Below, in pieces: positions 35,448-43,350 of a stretch of 64,000 nt of DNA. Numbering within the stretch: position 1 is the first letter of the stretch; every line of letters starts with the position of its first letter. The notes below the pieces were generated by a model, which had not been told where the DNA came from, ran no database searches, and was given only the letters and a program-made list of their open reading frames with translations. This stretch comes from a virus, in the IMG/VR virus record IMGVR_UViG_3300011113_000664, positions 62,001 to 126,000 of that record, one strand, 5' to 3'. A program made the position numbers and the translations under genes.

Positions 35448-35942
35448 ATGCCACAAGGATTTAGAAATGTACCTACCCAATATGAACCTCTCAGACCTAA
35501 TAGATTTGAGTTGTTCTTCCCTCAAGATATTGAATTAAGTAAATATACTTGGATTGTTAATGCTGTTGATAGACCAAAAATGAAAGTTAACTCAATTCCA
35601 ATCAAATACTTGAACTATGAGCAAAAAGTTGCAGGTCATGTAACATTTGATGATTTAACTGTTGAATTAATTGACCTGCAAGGTCCATCTTCAGTTCAGT
35701 TAATTCTGGAATGGTATAGACTATGTGCTGAAAACTTAACAGGTAGAATGGGTTATGCTTCAGGTTATAAGAAAGATTTAAGACTTGTTGCACTTGACCC
35801 AACTCTTGTAGGTGTTCAACAATTTACACTTTTTGGTGCATTCATCTCTACTCTTGATTTTGGAAAGAATGAATATACTAGTGATGAGGTTCAAAAAATT
35901 ACTCTAACATTGAGTTATGATATCGCTGAAAATAACTACTAA
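35448..35942 (+). CDS. Tail tube protein (gp19-type)
   Basis: 164 residues, the same length class as T4 gp19 (163). It opens with NRFELFFP, then has IPIKYLNYEQKVAGHVTFDD and LTVELIDLQGPSSVQL, a YKKDLRLVALDPT stretch and the closing FTLFGAFISTLDFGKNEYTS-type strands of the tube beta-barrel. It polymerises around the tape measure and is enclosed by the sheath. A late element lies eight bases upstream and a terminator follows the gene. Confidence 0.94.
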   Translation: MPQGFRNVPTQYEPLRPNRFELFFPQDIELSKYTWIVNAVDRPKMKVNSIPIKYLNYEQKVAGHVTFDDLTVELIDLQGPSSVQLILEWYRLCAENLTGRMGYASGYKKDLRLVALDPTLVGVQQFTLFGAFISTLDFGKNEYTSDEVQKITLTLSYDIAENNY

Positions 35943-35969
35943 AAAATAGCGATTTTAAAATTAAAAATT

Positions 35970-35998
35970 CCCATTGGTTTCCGATGGGATTTTTTTTG
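35970..35998 (+). terminator. Rho-independent terminator after tail tube gene
   Basis: Stem CCCATTGG / CCGATGGG (eight pairs, one G-T wobble) with a three-base loop, followed by a run of T from 35990. It closes the 27734-35942 tail unit. Confidence 0.9.
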
Positions 35999-36038
35999 GT
36001 ATAAAAGTTGTATATTTAATATTAAAACAATTAAAGAT

Positions 36039-36419
36039 ATGATAAAATATAATTTAGAAAAACACTTAAAAGATAATTGGTTCAATACCAATGATACATT
36101 TTCATTATTTGAAAAATGGATTGATGATAAAAAATTTATCACAACTGAAAATCTTTACACTTATAAAGATTTTAAAAAACAATTACAATTTGCAGGATAC
36201 GATAAAGATGAAGTTTTTGTATCATATGAAAATGACTATTTGACAGTTGATGCTAAATCAAGTATGTTAAATAGTCAGCATACAAAAAAATATTATCTAC
36301 CAACAAAGTATTATGATGTTGATAGTATTGATGTAAAGTTTGAAAAATGCATTTTAAGTATTGAATGCAAATTGAAAGAAGAAAAAGAATCAAAGGTGAT
36401 GAAAATTAAAATCAAATAA
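36039..36419 (+). CDS. Hsp20/alpha-crystallin family small heat-shock protein
   Basis: 126 residues. After a poorly conserved N-terminus (1-45), residues about 49-125 have the alpha-crystallin domain pattern: FAGYDKDEVFVSYENDYLTV, then KKYYLPTKYYDVDSIDVKFE, then CILSIECKL, ending in IKIK. ATP-independent holdase chaperone; such genes recur in large T4-type phages. It has its own terminator on each side and no late element, so it may be expressed at another time from an A/T-rich promoter around 36010-36035. Confidence 0.85.
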   Translation: MIKYNLEKHLKDNWFNTNDTFSLFEKWIDDKKFITTENLYTYKDFKKQLQFAGYDKDEVFVSYENDYLTVDAKSSMLNSQHTKKYYLPTKYYDVDSIDVKFEKCILSIECKLKEEKESKVMKIKIK

Positions 36420-36444
36420 AAAAAGCCCCGATTTGGGGCTTTTT
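36420..36444. terminator. Bidirectional terminator between hsp20 and nrdA
   Basis: Perfect ten-pair stem AAAAAGCCCC / GGGGCTTTTT with a five-base loop. T runs on both strands let it end the plus-strand chaperone transcript and the minus-strand reductase transcript. Confidence 0.93.
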
Positions 36445-36446
36445 AA

Positions 36447-38183
36447 TTATCCTTCGCACATCAGGCATTCGGAATATAAATCTCTTTGTTGCTTTGTATC
36501 TGCTCTTAGTACAGATTCAGACCTTAAATAATAAAGTGATTTCAATCCAAGTTTCCATGCCTCAATATGAACTTGATTAATAAATTTAGCAGGAGCATCA
36601 CTAAAGAATGCAAGATTTAATGATTGTCCTTGGTCAATATATCTTTGGCGAATACCTGCTTGCCTAACAAGTTCAAGTTGATTAATTTCTTTAAATGTTT
36701 TGAATACAGCTTTTTCTTCAGCACTCATACATCTAACATTTACAACTGAACCTTTATCTTCAGATATTGCATCCCAAACTTGTGGTAAATTTTTACCTTT
36801 TGATTCAAGTAATTGTTCTAAGAATGGATTTCTTCTAATGTGTAAACCTTTAGCATCATCATCCATATAAAGATTTGCTGCTAGTGGTTCAACACCTTGT
36901 GAATAACCACCTGCAAGTTTTGATGAAGACCTATTTGGTGCAATTGCAAGAAGAGTTAAATTTCTTCTTCCTGTACCTTTACACCATTCAGGTTCACCAT
37001 ATTCTTTTGCCATATCAAATGTGGCTCTTTCAGATTCATCTCTAAGATGTTTAAAGATAATATTTGTCCATGCATTTGCTTCAATAGAAATAAATGGAAT
37101 CATTTTACTTTGAAGAAAACTATGCCATCCTAAAGCACCCAATCCTAATGCTCTTGACTTTGTAGCAAAGCGTACAGCATCTTCAATACCTTTGTAGTCA
37201 CCTGAATTACCCTTTTGAAGAAAGTCTTCCATTACTGCATCTAAAAACATTGTAGATAGATATACAGTATCAGTATCTTTCCATTCATCAAACTTTACAA
37301 GATTTAAAGAAGAAAGACAACATACTAATGTGTGGGTTTCATCAGTAGGTAAAAAGATTTCAGAACAAAGATTTGAATGTCTAATCTTTAAATCATTTTG
37401 TTTCCACCATTCAGGTACAGCATTATTAGCATTGTCAATGAACATTGTATAAGGTTCTCCTGTCTTTACTCTTTTCTTTAAAGTTTCAAGCCAAATCTCC
37501 CTTTCTTTACCATTTTTTTCAATGACTTTATTCATAAATTCATCTGTAAAGATTGCTCCTTGATGAATATTATGTGATTGTCTATTTACATCACCTTTTG
37601 GTTCTCTTACTTCAAGAAATTCTTTAAATTCGCCATGTTCTGCATTCAGATAGATAGCTACAGCACCTCTTCTTGTTTTACCTTGCTTTGATGCTAGAAT
37701 AGTTGAATCAAATGATTTAATGAATGGGATAATACCATCAGAACTACCACCTCTACCATCTTTGATTTTAGTACCGATTGCTCTAATAGCGGAAAAATCA
37801 TAAGCAGTACCTCCACCATACTTTGAAAGCATTGCCATTTCAAGGTTTTTACGATAGATTTCATACATAGAATCACCAACATGAGAAGAAAAACAGCTAA
37901 TTGGTAATGCTACATCTGTTCCAAGATTAGCCATTACAGGAGTAGATGGAATTAACCAACCTTTCCAAAGAATATCAAAAAATCTTTCTTGCAATTCAGG
38001 TTTATTAAGTAACTCTGCTGCTCTTGATGATACTCTTACATATCCATCTTTTGGTGTTTCACCATCAATAAGGTATCCACCTTTAATCGTGGTTAAATAT
38101 AATGCATTGTTACCCCATTCAGGAAAGTCAATACCAACTTTCCATCCCATATTTCTTGCTATATCGTGTGTTTCTGTTTTCAT
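36447..38183 (-). CDS. nrdA: Ribonucleoside-diphosphate reductase, alpha subunit (class I)
   Basis: Catalytic subunit reducing ribonucleotides to deoxyribonucleotides for phage DNA synthesis. Visible residues: Cys97 in PISCFSS (redox pair), Cys273 and Glu275 in NLCSEIF (thiyl radical site), a second redox Cys at 288/289 in CCLSSLNL, the SLYYLRSE tyrosine pair for radical transfer and a C-terminal CLMC that passes electrons from thioredoxin or glutaredoxin. At 578 residues it is much shorter than E. coli NrdA (761). It begins near the ten-stranded barrel, so the N-terminal ATP-cone that senses dATP is absent. It lies six bases after nrdB. Confidence 0.95.
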   Translation of the reverse strand: MKTETHDIARNMGWKVGIDFPEWGNNALYLTTIKGGYLIDGETPKDGYVRVSSRAAELLNKPELQERFFDILWKGWLIPSTPVMANLGTDVALPISCFSSHVGDSMYEIYRKNLEMAMLSKYGGGTAYDFSAIRAIGTKIKDGRGGSSDGIIPFIKSFDSTILASKQGKTRRGAVAIYLNAEHGEFKEFLEVREPKGDVNRQSHNIHQGAIFTDEFMNKVIEKNGKEREIWLETLKKRVKTGEPYTMFIDNANNAVPEWWKQNDLKIRHSNLCSEIFLPTDETHTLVCCLSSLNLVKFDEWKDTDTVYLSTMFLDAVMEDFLQKGNSGDYKGIEDAVRFATKSRALGLGALGWHSFLQSKMIPFISIEANAWTNIIFKHLRDESERATFDMAKEYGEPEWCKGTGRRNLTLLAIAPNRSSSKLAGGYSQGVEPLAANLYMDDDAKGLHIRRNPFLEQLLESKGKNLPQVWDAISEDKGSVVNVRCMSAEEKAVFKTFKEINQLELVRQAGIRQRYIDQGQSLNLAFFSDAPAKFINQVHIEAWKLGLKSLYYLRSESVLRADTKQQRDLYSECLMCEG

Positions 38184-38189
38184 ATATTT

Positions 38190-39155
38190 TTAAAATAAAT
38201 CATCTACAAAGTTCCAATCTTCATTAGGTTTTGAATATGATGTTTCTCTATTGGCAAAGAAATCAGTTTGTTGTTCACCTGATGTTGCAATATAAAACCA
38301 TTCCATATCCATAAGCATTTCATCATCAACAGTATAAACAGGTGTCAACATTAACTCTTTAAGTTTTCTGTTTGCTCTGTCATACATGAAATTTTTAAGA
38401 GTTCTTTTTGAAATTGTTTCTAAATCACCAAGTTCAAATATTTTATCAATGTAATTGAATTCATTTGTTATTGCTAAATCAAGACCTCTATAAAGAGTAT
38501 CTTTTAATTCATCTGTCCAAATGTAAGGATTTTCTTCAATAAGTGTTCTAAATAATTTACAGCCTGATTCAGAATGTAAAGATTCATCACGAATAGAGAA
38601 AATCATTTGCTGACCAATACCTGTCATCATATTCTTTTTTCTAAAAGAAAGAAGAACAGCAAATGAAGAATATAATTGCATACCTTCTGCACAAGCAGAG
38701 AATAATGCAAGACTTCTAGCAATATTAGAAAGATTAGTATCATTAGGGTCGATTTCCATCAACACATTTAGTTTTGCCATTGTTTCTTCATCTTCTAAAA
38801 ATGCTTTAAAGTCTGTAAGACCCAATGTATCGTTTAGATATGAATATGCAACTGCATGGATTGTTTCAAATGCACCAAATGTACTTGCCATCATCTTAAC
38901 TTCAGGAACAGGAAACCATTTAGTTACATATGTTGACCAATAATCATTAACAACAGTTTCTGTTTGTGTAAATCCCTTTAAGATATTACCAATAACATTC
39001 TTTTCTTCAATTGTTAATTCATTGTTCCAATCTTTAACATCTTTTTGCATGTTAATTTCCGTATGTAACCAATGTGCATTTTGTTGTTTAAACCATGCTT
39101 CGTAAGCCCATTGATATTCAAATGGTTTGAATTCTAATCTTTCTTGTGTAATCAT
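38190..39155 (-). CDS. nrdB: Ribonucleoside-diphosphate reductase, beta subunit (class I)
   Basis: Ferritin-like radical subunit partnering NrdA. Metal ligands by alignment to the family: Glu66 (in TQTETVV), Glu97 and His100 (FETIH), Glu157 (AEGMQLY), Glu191 and His194 (RDESLH). Tyr104 is four residues after His100, at the radical tyrosine position. The first ligand is Asp in E. coli and appears to be Glu here. The C-terminus EDWNFVDDLF is the tail that docks onto NrdA. A terminator lies just upstream, so nrdBA has its own promoter and lacks the late element. Confidence 0.95.
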   Translation of the reverse strand: MITQERLEFKPFEYQWAYEAWFKQQNAHWLHTEINMQKDVKDWNNELTIEEKNVIGNILKGFTQTETVVNDYWSTYVTKWFPVPEVKMMASTFGAFETIHAVAYSYLNDTLGLTDFKAFLEDEETMAKLNVLMEIDPNDTNLSNIARSLALFSACAEGMQLYSSFAVLLSFRKKNMMTGIGQQMIFSIRDESLHSESGCKLFRTLIEENPYIWTDELKDTLYRGLDLAITNEFNYIDKIFELGDLETISKRTLKNFMYDRANRKLKELMLTPVYTVDDEMLMDMEWFYIATSGEQQTDFFANRETSYSKPNEDWNFVDDLF

Positions 39156-39173
39156 TTTATAAATTTATAAGTA

Positions 39174-39208
39174 TAAAAAAATCCTGCTTATATTACTACA
39201 AACAGGAT
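39174..39208 (-). terminator. Rho-independent terminator upstream of nrdB
   Basis: On the minus strand, an imperfect stem starting ATCCTG and closing CAGGAT around a long A/T-rich loop is followed by seven T. It ends the sigma/primase/PhoH unit before the reductase genes. Confidence 0.8.
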
Positions 39209-39222
39209 ATGTTTTGTTATTG

Positions 39223-39477
39223 TTATTTCAATCTTGTTGTTCTATAGATGAACCAAAAAGCACCCAACAGAAATTTAGGTAATAAAATTAGTGTTAGGGT
39301 TTTTAAAAACTCTTCATCTACCCACTCAATTCCAATGAATTGCATTACCGAAAAAATTACTGTTGGTACAATCAAATATAGAGCAAATTTAGGTAAATAA
39401 AATGCAAATCCAAGAAAAAGATTGTCTAATATTTTACCTAATTTGCTGTGTACTATGTTATCTAAAAACTTTTTCAT
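39223..39477 (-). CDS. Small membrane protein, 84 aa
   Basis: Two hydrophobic segments (about 20-48 with YLPKFALYLIVPTVIFSVMQ, and 60-80 with LTLILLPKFLLGAFWFIY). Start and stop of this gene and of the upstream PhoH-like gene overlap by one base. No recognised family. It is last in the sigma/primase/PhoH transcript. Confidence 0.6.
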   Translation of the reverse strand: MKKFLDNIVHSKLGKILDNLFLGFAFYLPKFALYLIVPTVIFSVMQFIGIEWVDEEFLKTLTLILLPKFLLGAFWFIYRTTRLK

Positions 39478-40229
39478 TATTTTTTCTTTTCATCAAATAA
39501 TTTGGTTATTTTTTGGATTAATGGACTTCTTACGCAGTCTGAATCTACAAATTCAACGACCTTAACATGGTCATCAAAATCTTTAAAATGTTTAGTTAAA
39601 AACATTAATCCATTATCTTCTTTGTCTTTAAAATCTCTTTGTCTAATATCACCAATAATAATCATTTTAGCATTTTCTTCTAAACGAGTCATTACTGTTT
39701 CTGCATTATCAACTGATACATTTTGAAATTCATCAAATATGTTAATATTATCTAAAGATAAACCTCTTAAATTACCCATTGGAATTACTTCAATAATTTT
39801 TTCTTTAAAAAGTATTTCTAAAGCAATTGGAGATAATAATTTATTTAACTGCATTGAGTAAGACATTAAAACATACTCAAGTTTTTCTTCAACACCTCCG
39901 GGTAATATACCAATATCTTCATTTTGAAGTTGTTTTAATGGTTTGAATATTCTAATTTTTGTATATTCATTATCATCACTTAAAAGTAAGTTTATTGCTT
40001 GTACTAATGCTATAAAAGTTTTACCTGCACCTGCTATACCTGTAGCAATAACATACATTGATTCATTATCTAAAATATCTCTAACAAATTTTCCTTGATT
40101 TTCTGTTTTAGGAGCAATTTTTAAATACGGCTTTCCAACCTTTTTTCTGATTTCATTTTTCTTTGCCTTTAACCTATCTTCATCAGTTTCTTCAACTTGG
40201 TATTTTTTTATTTTCCTATTCACACTCAT
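39477..40229 (-). CDS. PhoH-like P-loop ATPase
   Basis: 250 residues. Walker A GIAGAGKT at 64-71 and Walker B IFDEFQN with Asp166/Glu167, plus a GDIRQRDFKDKEDNGL stretch equivalent to the sensor region of PhoH proteins (GD..Q.D). The family consists of helicase-related ATPases, frequent in large phages, with suspected roles in RNA or phosphate metabolism but none proven in phage. Basic N-terminal extension (1-45). It lies seven bases after the ECF-like sigma gene. Confidence 0.88.
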   Translation of the reverse strand: MSVNRKIKKYQVEETDEDRLKAKKNEIRKKVGKPYLKIAPKTENQGKFVRDILDNESMYVIATGIAGAGKTFIALVQAINLLLSDDNEYTKIRIFKPLKQLQNEDIGILPGGVEEKLEYVLMSYSMQLNKLLSPIALEILFKEKIIEVIPMGNLRGLSLDNINIFDEFQNVSVDNAETVMTRLEENAKMIIIGDIRQRDFKDKEDNGLMFLTKHFKDFDDHVKVVEFVDSDCVRSPLIQKITKLFDEKKK

Positions 40230-40235
40230 TTGTTT

Positions 40236-40757
40236 TCATGTAAATAGGTCATCGGTTAGATTTGTTTTTAAAAAAACTATTAATTTTTGGTCAAAATCCT
40301 TTATTTTTTGATATGAAAAGTTCATCTTTTTTATAATTGTCTTATTGTCATAATGTTTCAAATATTTATTTTCATAAAAATTTTTTAATGTTTCATCTTG
40401 ACAAATTTTCATAATTTCATTAAGGGAATCAAATTGTTTTTCATAATCTGTTGTAATAAAAACAGGTTCAATAGTTTGTTCTTTATCATCAATTGATGTG
40501 TACTTTTTATATTTTTTTCTGTTAATCTTCCTTACATAATCATAAAAATGATTTTGTGTAACAGTATACACCCAATTATCTAAAGTTTTTTTATTTAACT
40601 TCTTATGGTAATTAATAATAATTTTGCTCATTGTTTCCGCACTTAAATCTTTTGAAAGTTGTGCATCGGAGGTTTTTGAGTAAAAATAATTCAAGACTAA
40701 TTTTTCATACTTTTTGTAAATTTGTTTGTCTAACTTTTCCTTTTCTATATCCAACAT
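40236..40757 (-). CDS. ECF-like RNA polymerase sigma factor
   Basis: 173 residues with a two-part ECF layout. Residues about 35-84 resemble region 2: LSAETMSKIIINYHKKL, then DNWVYTVTQNHFYDYVRKIN with basic residues after it. Residues about 110-164 resemble region 4 with a helix-turn-helix (YLKHYDNKTIIKKMNFSYQK). No region 3 is seen. Such factors direct host RNA polymerase to specific promoters. In T4, late genes use a small sigma-like protein (gp55, 185 residues), and this one is of similar size and ends DDLF, vaguely like clamp-binding tails. It is a candidate reader of the late element in this window, by inference. Confidence 0.7.
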   Translation of the reverse strand: MLDIEKEKLDKQIYKKYEKLVLNYFYSKTSDAQLSKDLSAETMSKIIINYHKKLNKKTLDNWVYTVTQNHFYDYVRKINRKKYKKYTSIDDKEQTIEPVFITTDYEKQFDSLNEIMKICQDETLKNFYENKYLKHYDNKTIIKKMNFSYQKIKDFDQKLIVFLKTNLTDDLFT

Positions 40758-40783
40758 TAAAATTTTTCATTATACTTTATAGC

Positions 40784-41746
40784 TTATTGTTTTAAATTCG
40801 TTTTCATTAGTTCAAATATATAATCTTTTCCATTATTTTGTATATTTTCATTCAAATCAGCATTATCTTCATAGGTTTGTATCATTACATTTGTTAAACC
40901 TAAGTTCAATAATCGTTCCTGAATTTCTAAAGATGAATTTGGTGTCTTAGAATAGTTAAAATCTTGTCTTTTTTCTATTGCATCAGGATTTAACATTATA
41001 ATAACATTTGGTTTATATTTTATTAATTTTGATAAAATATTATCTTGTAAAGACTTACCTAATAATACAATAGTATTAATAGGAATTGTAGTGTATTCAA
41101 AATATGCTTCAACAATATAAACCGTTGAGTTCCAATTTATATGTTTTTCATTAAAAATTATCTCTTTTTTATCTGCTTGTGGTAATTTATAAGCATGATG
41201 TTTATCAACATCATTTGTAAATGCTCTAGTAATATAAAAATTTATTTTACCATTCAAATCATATGATGGTATTACAATTCTATTTTTATAATAACCTTCA
41301 AGACAGAAACCTAAGTTGTCTCTTTTTATTAAAAAATCAGAAACCTTTCTATTTTTTAAATATGTATATGCTTGAACATGTAATGGATTTGTTTTATCCA
41401 TTTTTTGAAAAGAGATAAATTCTTTTGGGAGACCAAAAATTTTATATTTCTTTATTTGTGACAAAATAACAGGTTCATTTTCATATTTTAAAAATTCTGC
41501 AATTTGTTTTCTTGTTGCATACTTTTTAAACACAAAAAATAATGGTCCTGACAAACCACACTTCCAACACTTACATACTTTATTGTATTTTCCCCTATTA
41601 TTTAATGATATATTAACTTCAAGATTATATTTATCATCAGCAACACCATAATTTAATTTAGCGCATTCAGGACAATTAAATTGCATCTGTGTTGATGCAT
41701 TATTTTTGGGATGACCAAAAACTTCTTCAAGAAGATTATAAATCAT
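40784..41746 (-). CDS. DNA primase-like protein (zinc finger plus TOPRIM)
   Basis: 320 residues. N-terminal zinc-ribbon: CPEC at about 25-28, and CKCWKCG near 60 after a strand-rich segment, as in CHC2-type primases. The middle part has NRIVIPSYDLNGKINFYITR, common in DnaG-like cores. A TOPRIM-like segment follows: VYIVEAYFE (usual EGxxD) and MLNPDAIEK (usual LDxD). The acidic Glu is kept, but the first Asp becomes Glu and one Asp of the DxD becomes Asn, so activity may be altered. It overlaps the sigma factor gene by 11 bases. No replicative helicase is present in the window. Confidence 0.8.
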   Translation of the reverse strand: MIYNLLEEVFGHPKNNASTQMQFNCPECAKLNYGVADDKYNLEVNISLNNRGKYNKVCKCWKCGLSGPLFFVFKKYATRKQIAEFLKYENEPVILSQIKKYKIFGLPKEFISFQKMDKTNPLHVQAYTYLKNRKVSDFLIKRDNLGFCLEGYYKNRIVIPSYDLNGKINFYITRAFTNDVDKHHAYKLPQADKKEIIFNEKHINWNSTVYIVEAYFEYTTIPINTIVLLGKSLQDNILSKLIKYKPNVIIMLNPDAIEKRQDFNYSKTPNSSLEIQERLLNLGLTNVMIQTYEDNADLNENIQNNGKDYIFELMKTNLKQ

Positions 41747-42578
41747 TTTTAATCTTGTTTATACCCTTATCATGAATTTTTTTAATATCTTTTTCTGACA
41801 TGTTTAAAAGTTTCGATATTTGATTGAAACTCAATTCAGGTTTATCACTCAAGCCATATCTATAGTTAATTATTAATTTTTCAATTTTATTTAAACCTTT
41901 TAATGATAAAGATTTTAAATCACTATTAAGATAAATAAATTCATCATTTAAAACTGATGTTGGTAACATTTCTTCATAATTTATTTCTTCGGAACTATTT
42001 ACGGTAGTATAAATTGATAAAATATTGTTATCATCAATAGCATTGACCGATTTTGCAATTACTTCACTAGCAGTTTCTTCAATTAAATCATCCTTTATAT
42101 CATCTATATTTGGGTCAAAACCGTATTTATTATAAAAATTATTTTTTAATTCTAAATACTTTTGATTTATTGAATGTTGTTTGATTGGTTGTTTAATGAT
42201 TTTTGATTCCTTTGCAATTCCTTCTAATATTGCTTGTTTAATCCACCAAACTGCATAAGTACTAAATTTATAACCTTTATTTGGGTCAAATTCTTCAACA
42301 GCTTTTATTAAACCAATATTTCCTGATGATATGATGTCGGACAATTGATAAAAACTGCTATTATGGTAGTATTTAGCAACATTTATTACAAATCTTAAAT
42401 TATTAATAATTAATAATTCCTTAATTTTTGGACACTTTGTTGTTTGATATTCATAAAACATTTCGGTTTCTTGTTTTTTTGAAATCTCATCAATATTTCT
42501 AATATCTTGATGATAAAGTTTTAAAATATCGGATGTGTCCTTTGTTATTTTGATTGTATTTGATGATATTTTCTTCAT
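41736..42578 (-). CDS. RNA polymerase sigma-70 family factor (primary type)
   Basis: About 280 residues. It has a complete region 2: INNLRFVINVAKYY, LSDIISSGNIGLIKAVEEFD and GYKFSTYAVWWIKQAI, the most conserved sigma-70 segment, used for core binding and -10 recognition. Region 3 (SKIIKQPIKQHSINQKYLEL) and region 4 (LNKIEKLIINYRYGLSDKPE, then FNQISKLLNMSEKDIKKIHD) follow. Region 1.1 is missing, as in group 2-3 factors. I chose the ATG at 42578; an upstream ATG at 42623 would add an unlikely hydrophobic leader. It heads, with a small 98-residue gene, the unit carrying primase, a second sigma and PhoH. Confidence 0.93.
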   Translation of the reverse strand: MKKISSNTIKITKDTSDILKLYHQDIRNIDEISKKQETEMFYEYQTTKCPKIKELLIINNLRFVINVAKYYHNSSFYQLSDIISSGNIGLIKAVEEFDPNKGYKFSTYAVWWIKQAILEGIAKESKIIKQPIKQHSINQKYLELKNNFYNKYGFDPNIDDIKDDLIEETASEVIAKSVNAIDDNNILSIYTTVNSSEEINYEEMLPTSVLNDEFIYLNSDLKSLSLKGLNKIEKLIINYRYGLSDKPELSFNQISKLLNMSEKDIKKIHDKGINKIKNDL

Positions 42579-42632
42579 AGATAAACAATAAACAAATATA
42601 AAAATTGCTCTTTTTATATGCAAAAAAAATTT

Positions 42633-42929
42633 TTATTTTTTATTATAACGCTGATTTAGAATCAAAATCAGTTCTGACCAACGCTTTTCAATCAAAAGAA
42701 TTTTGTCTTCTAAAGACGCTGCTCTTTTTTTATAATCTTCTTTTTTAATATTTTTAAAAAAATAATTGTCCTCAATTGGTGTTGCTTCAATTTCAGTTAA
42801 TAAATTATTTAACTGATTTTGATTTTTTTCAAATTCATCAACCAAAAAATTGATAGTTTCAATTAATTTTTCATTTTTTTCTTTTGAAAAAGTATCAATT
42901 TTCCTTTCAAGAATTTCTTTTACATCCAT
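42633..42929 (-). CDS. Hypothetical helical protein, 98 aa
   Basis: Charged, helical throughout (FLVDEFEKNQNQLNNLLTEI, and AASLEDKILLIEKRWSELIL), probably coiled coil. No recognised family. First gene of the minus-strand unit with the sigma factors; no late element precedes it. Confidence 0.55.
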   Translation of the reverse strand: MDVKEILERKIDTFSKEKNEKLIETINFLVDEFEKNQNQLNNLLTEIEATPIEDNYFFKNIKKEDYKKRAASLEDKILLIEKRWSELILILNQRYNKK

Positions 42930-42949
42930 AAATATAAATATAAGATATA

Positions 42950-43348
42950 TTATTCAAGAACTGCACCACCATTTGAAAAATTTGTGGTTGCCCCATAAAC
43001 AACAATAGGACCACCTGAATTACCTCCTGATGCAACCACAGGAGTTCCGGGAATATCAGAAACTGATATTCTAGCTTCAATTGTTATTTCATCTATAATT
43101 GCTTTAATAGCTGTATACCAAAGTATATCATCAAAATTTGCACTACCATCAGTTAAATTTCCTGTTGGAATGCCTAATTCTTTCTTTTTTTCTAATACCT
43201 TATTTGCTGCCCTTAAAGCAGACATACCACCTCTTGTTCTTGATAAAGGAATCAATGGTGGAGGTACTACACCAATATTTGGTGGTGGTTTAATACTTAA
43301 AATACCATTTAGTGTAGATAATGCGCTTTGTAGAGTTGATATAACCAT
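42950..43348 (-). CDS. Hypothetical structural-region protein, 132 aa
   Basis: Unrecognised. It has a Pro-rich stretch (IKPPPNIGVVPPPLIPLS), a helical middle (MSALRAANKVLEKKKELG) and a Gly/Ser/Val-rich C-terminus (SGGNSGGPIVVYG). It follows the 418-residue gene with two bases between, in the same late unit as gp6, so a minor tail or baseplate role is plausible. Confidence 0.5.
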   Translation of the reverse strand: MVISTLQSALSTLNGILSIKPPPNIGVVPPPLIPLSRTRGGMSALRAANKVLEKKKELGIPTGNLTDGSANFDDILWYTAIKAIIDEITIEARISVSDIPGTPVVASGGNSGGPIVVYGATTNFSNGGAVLE

Positions 43349-43350
43349 AT

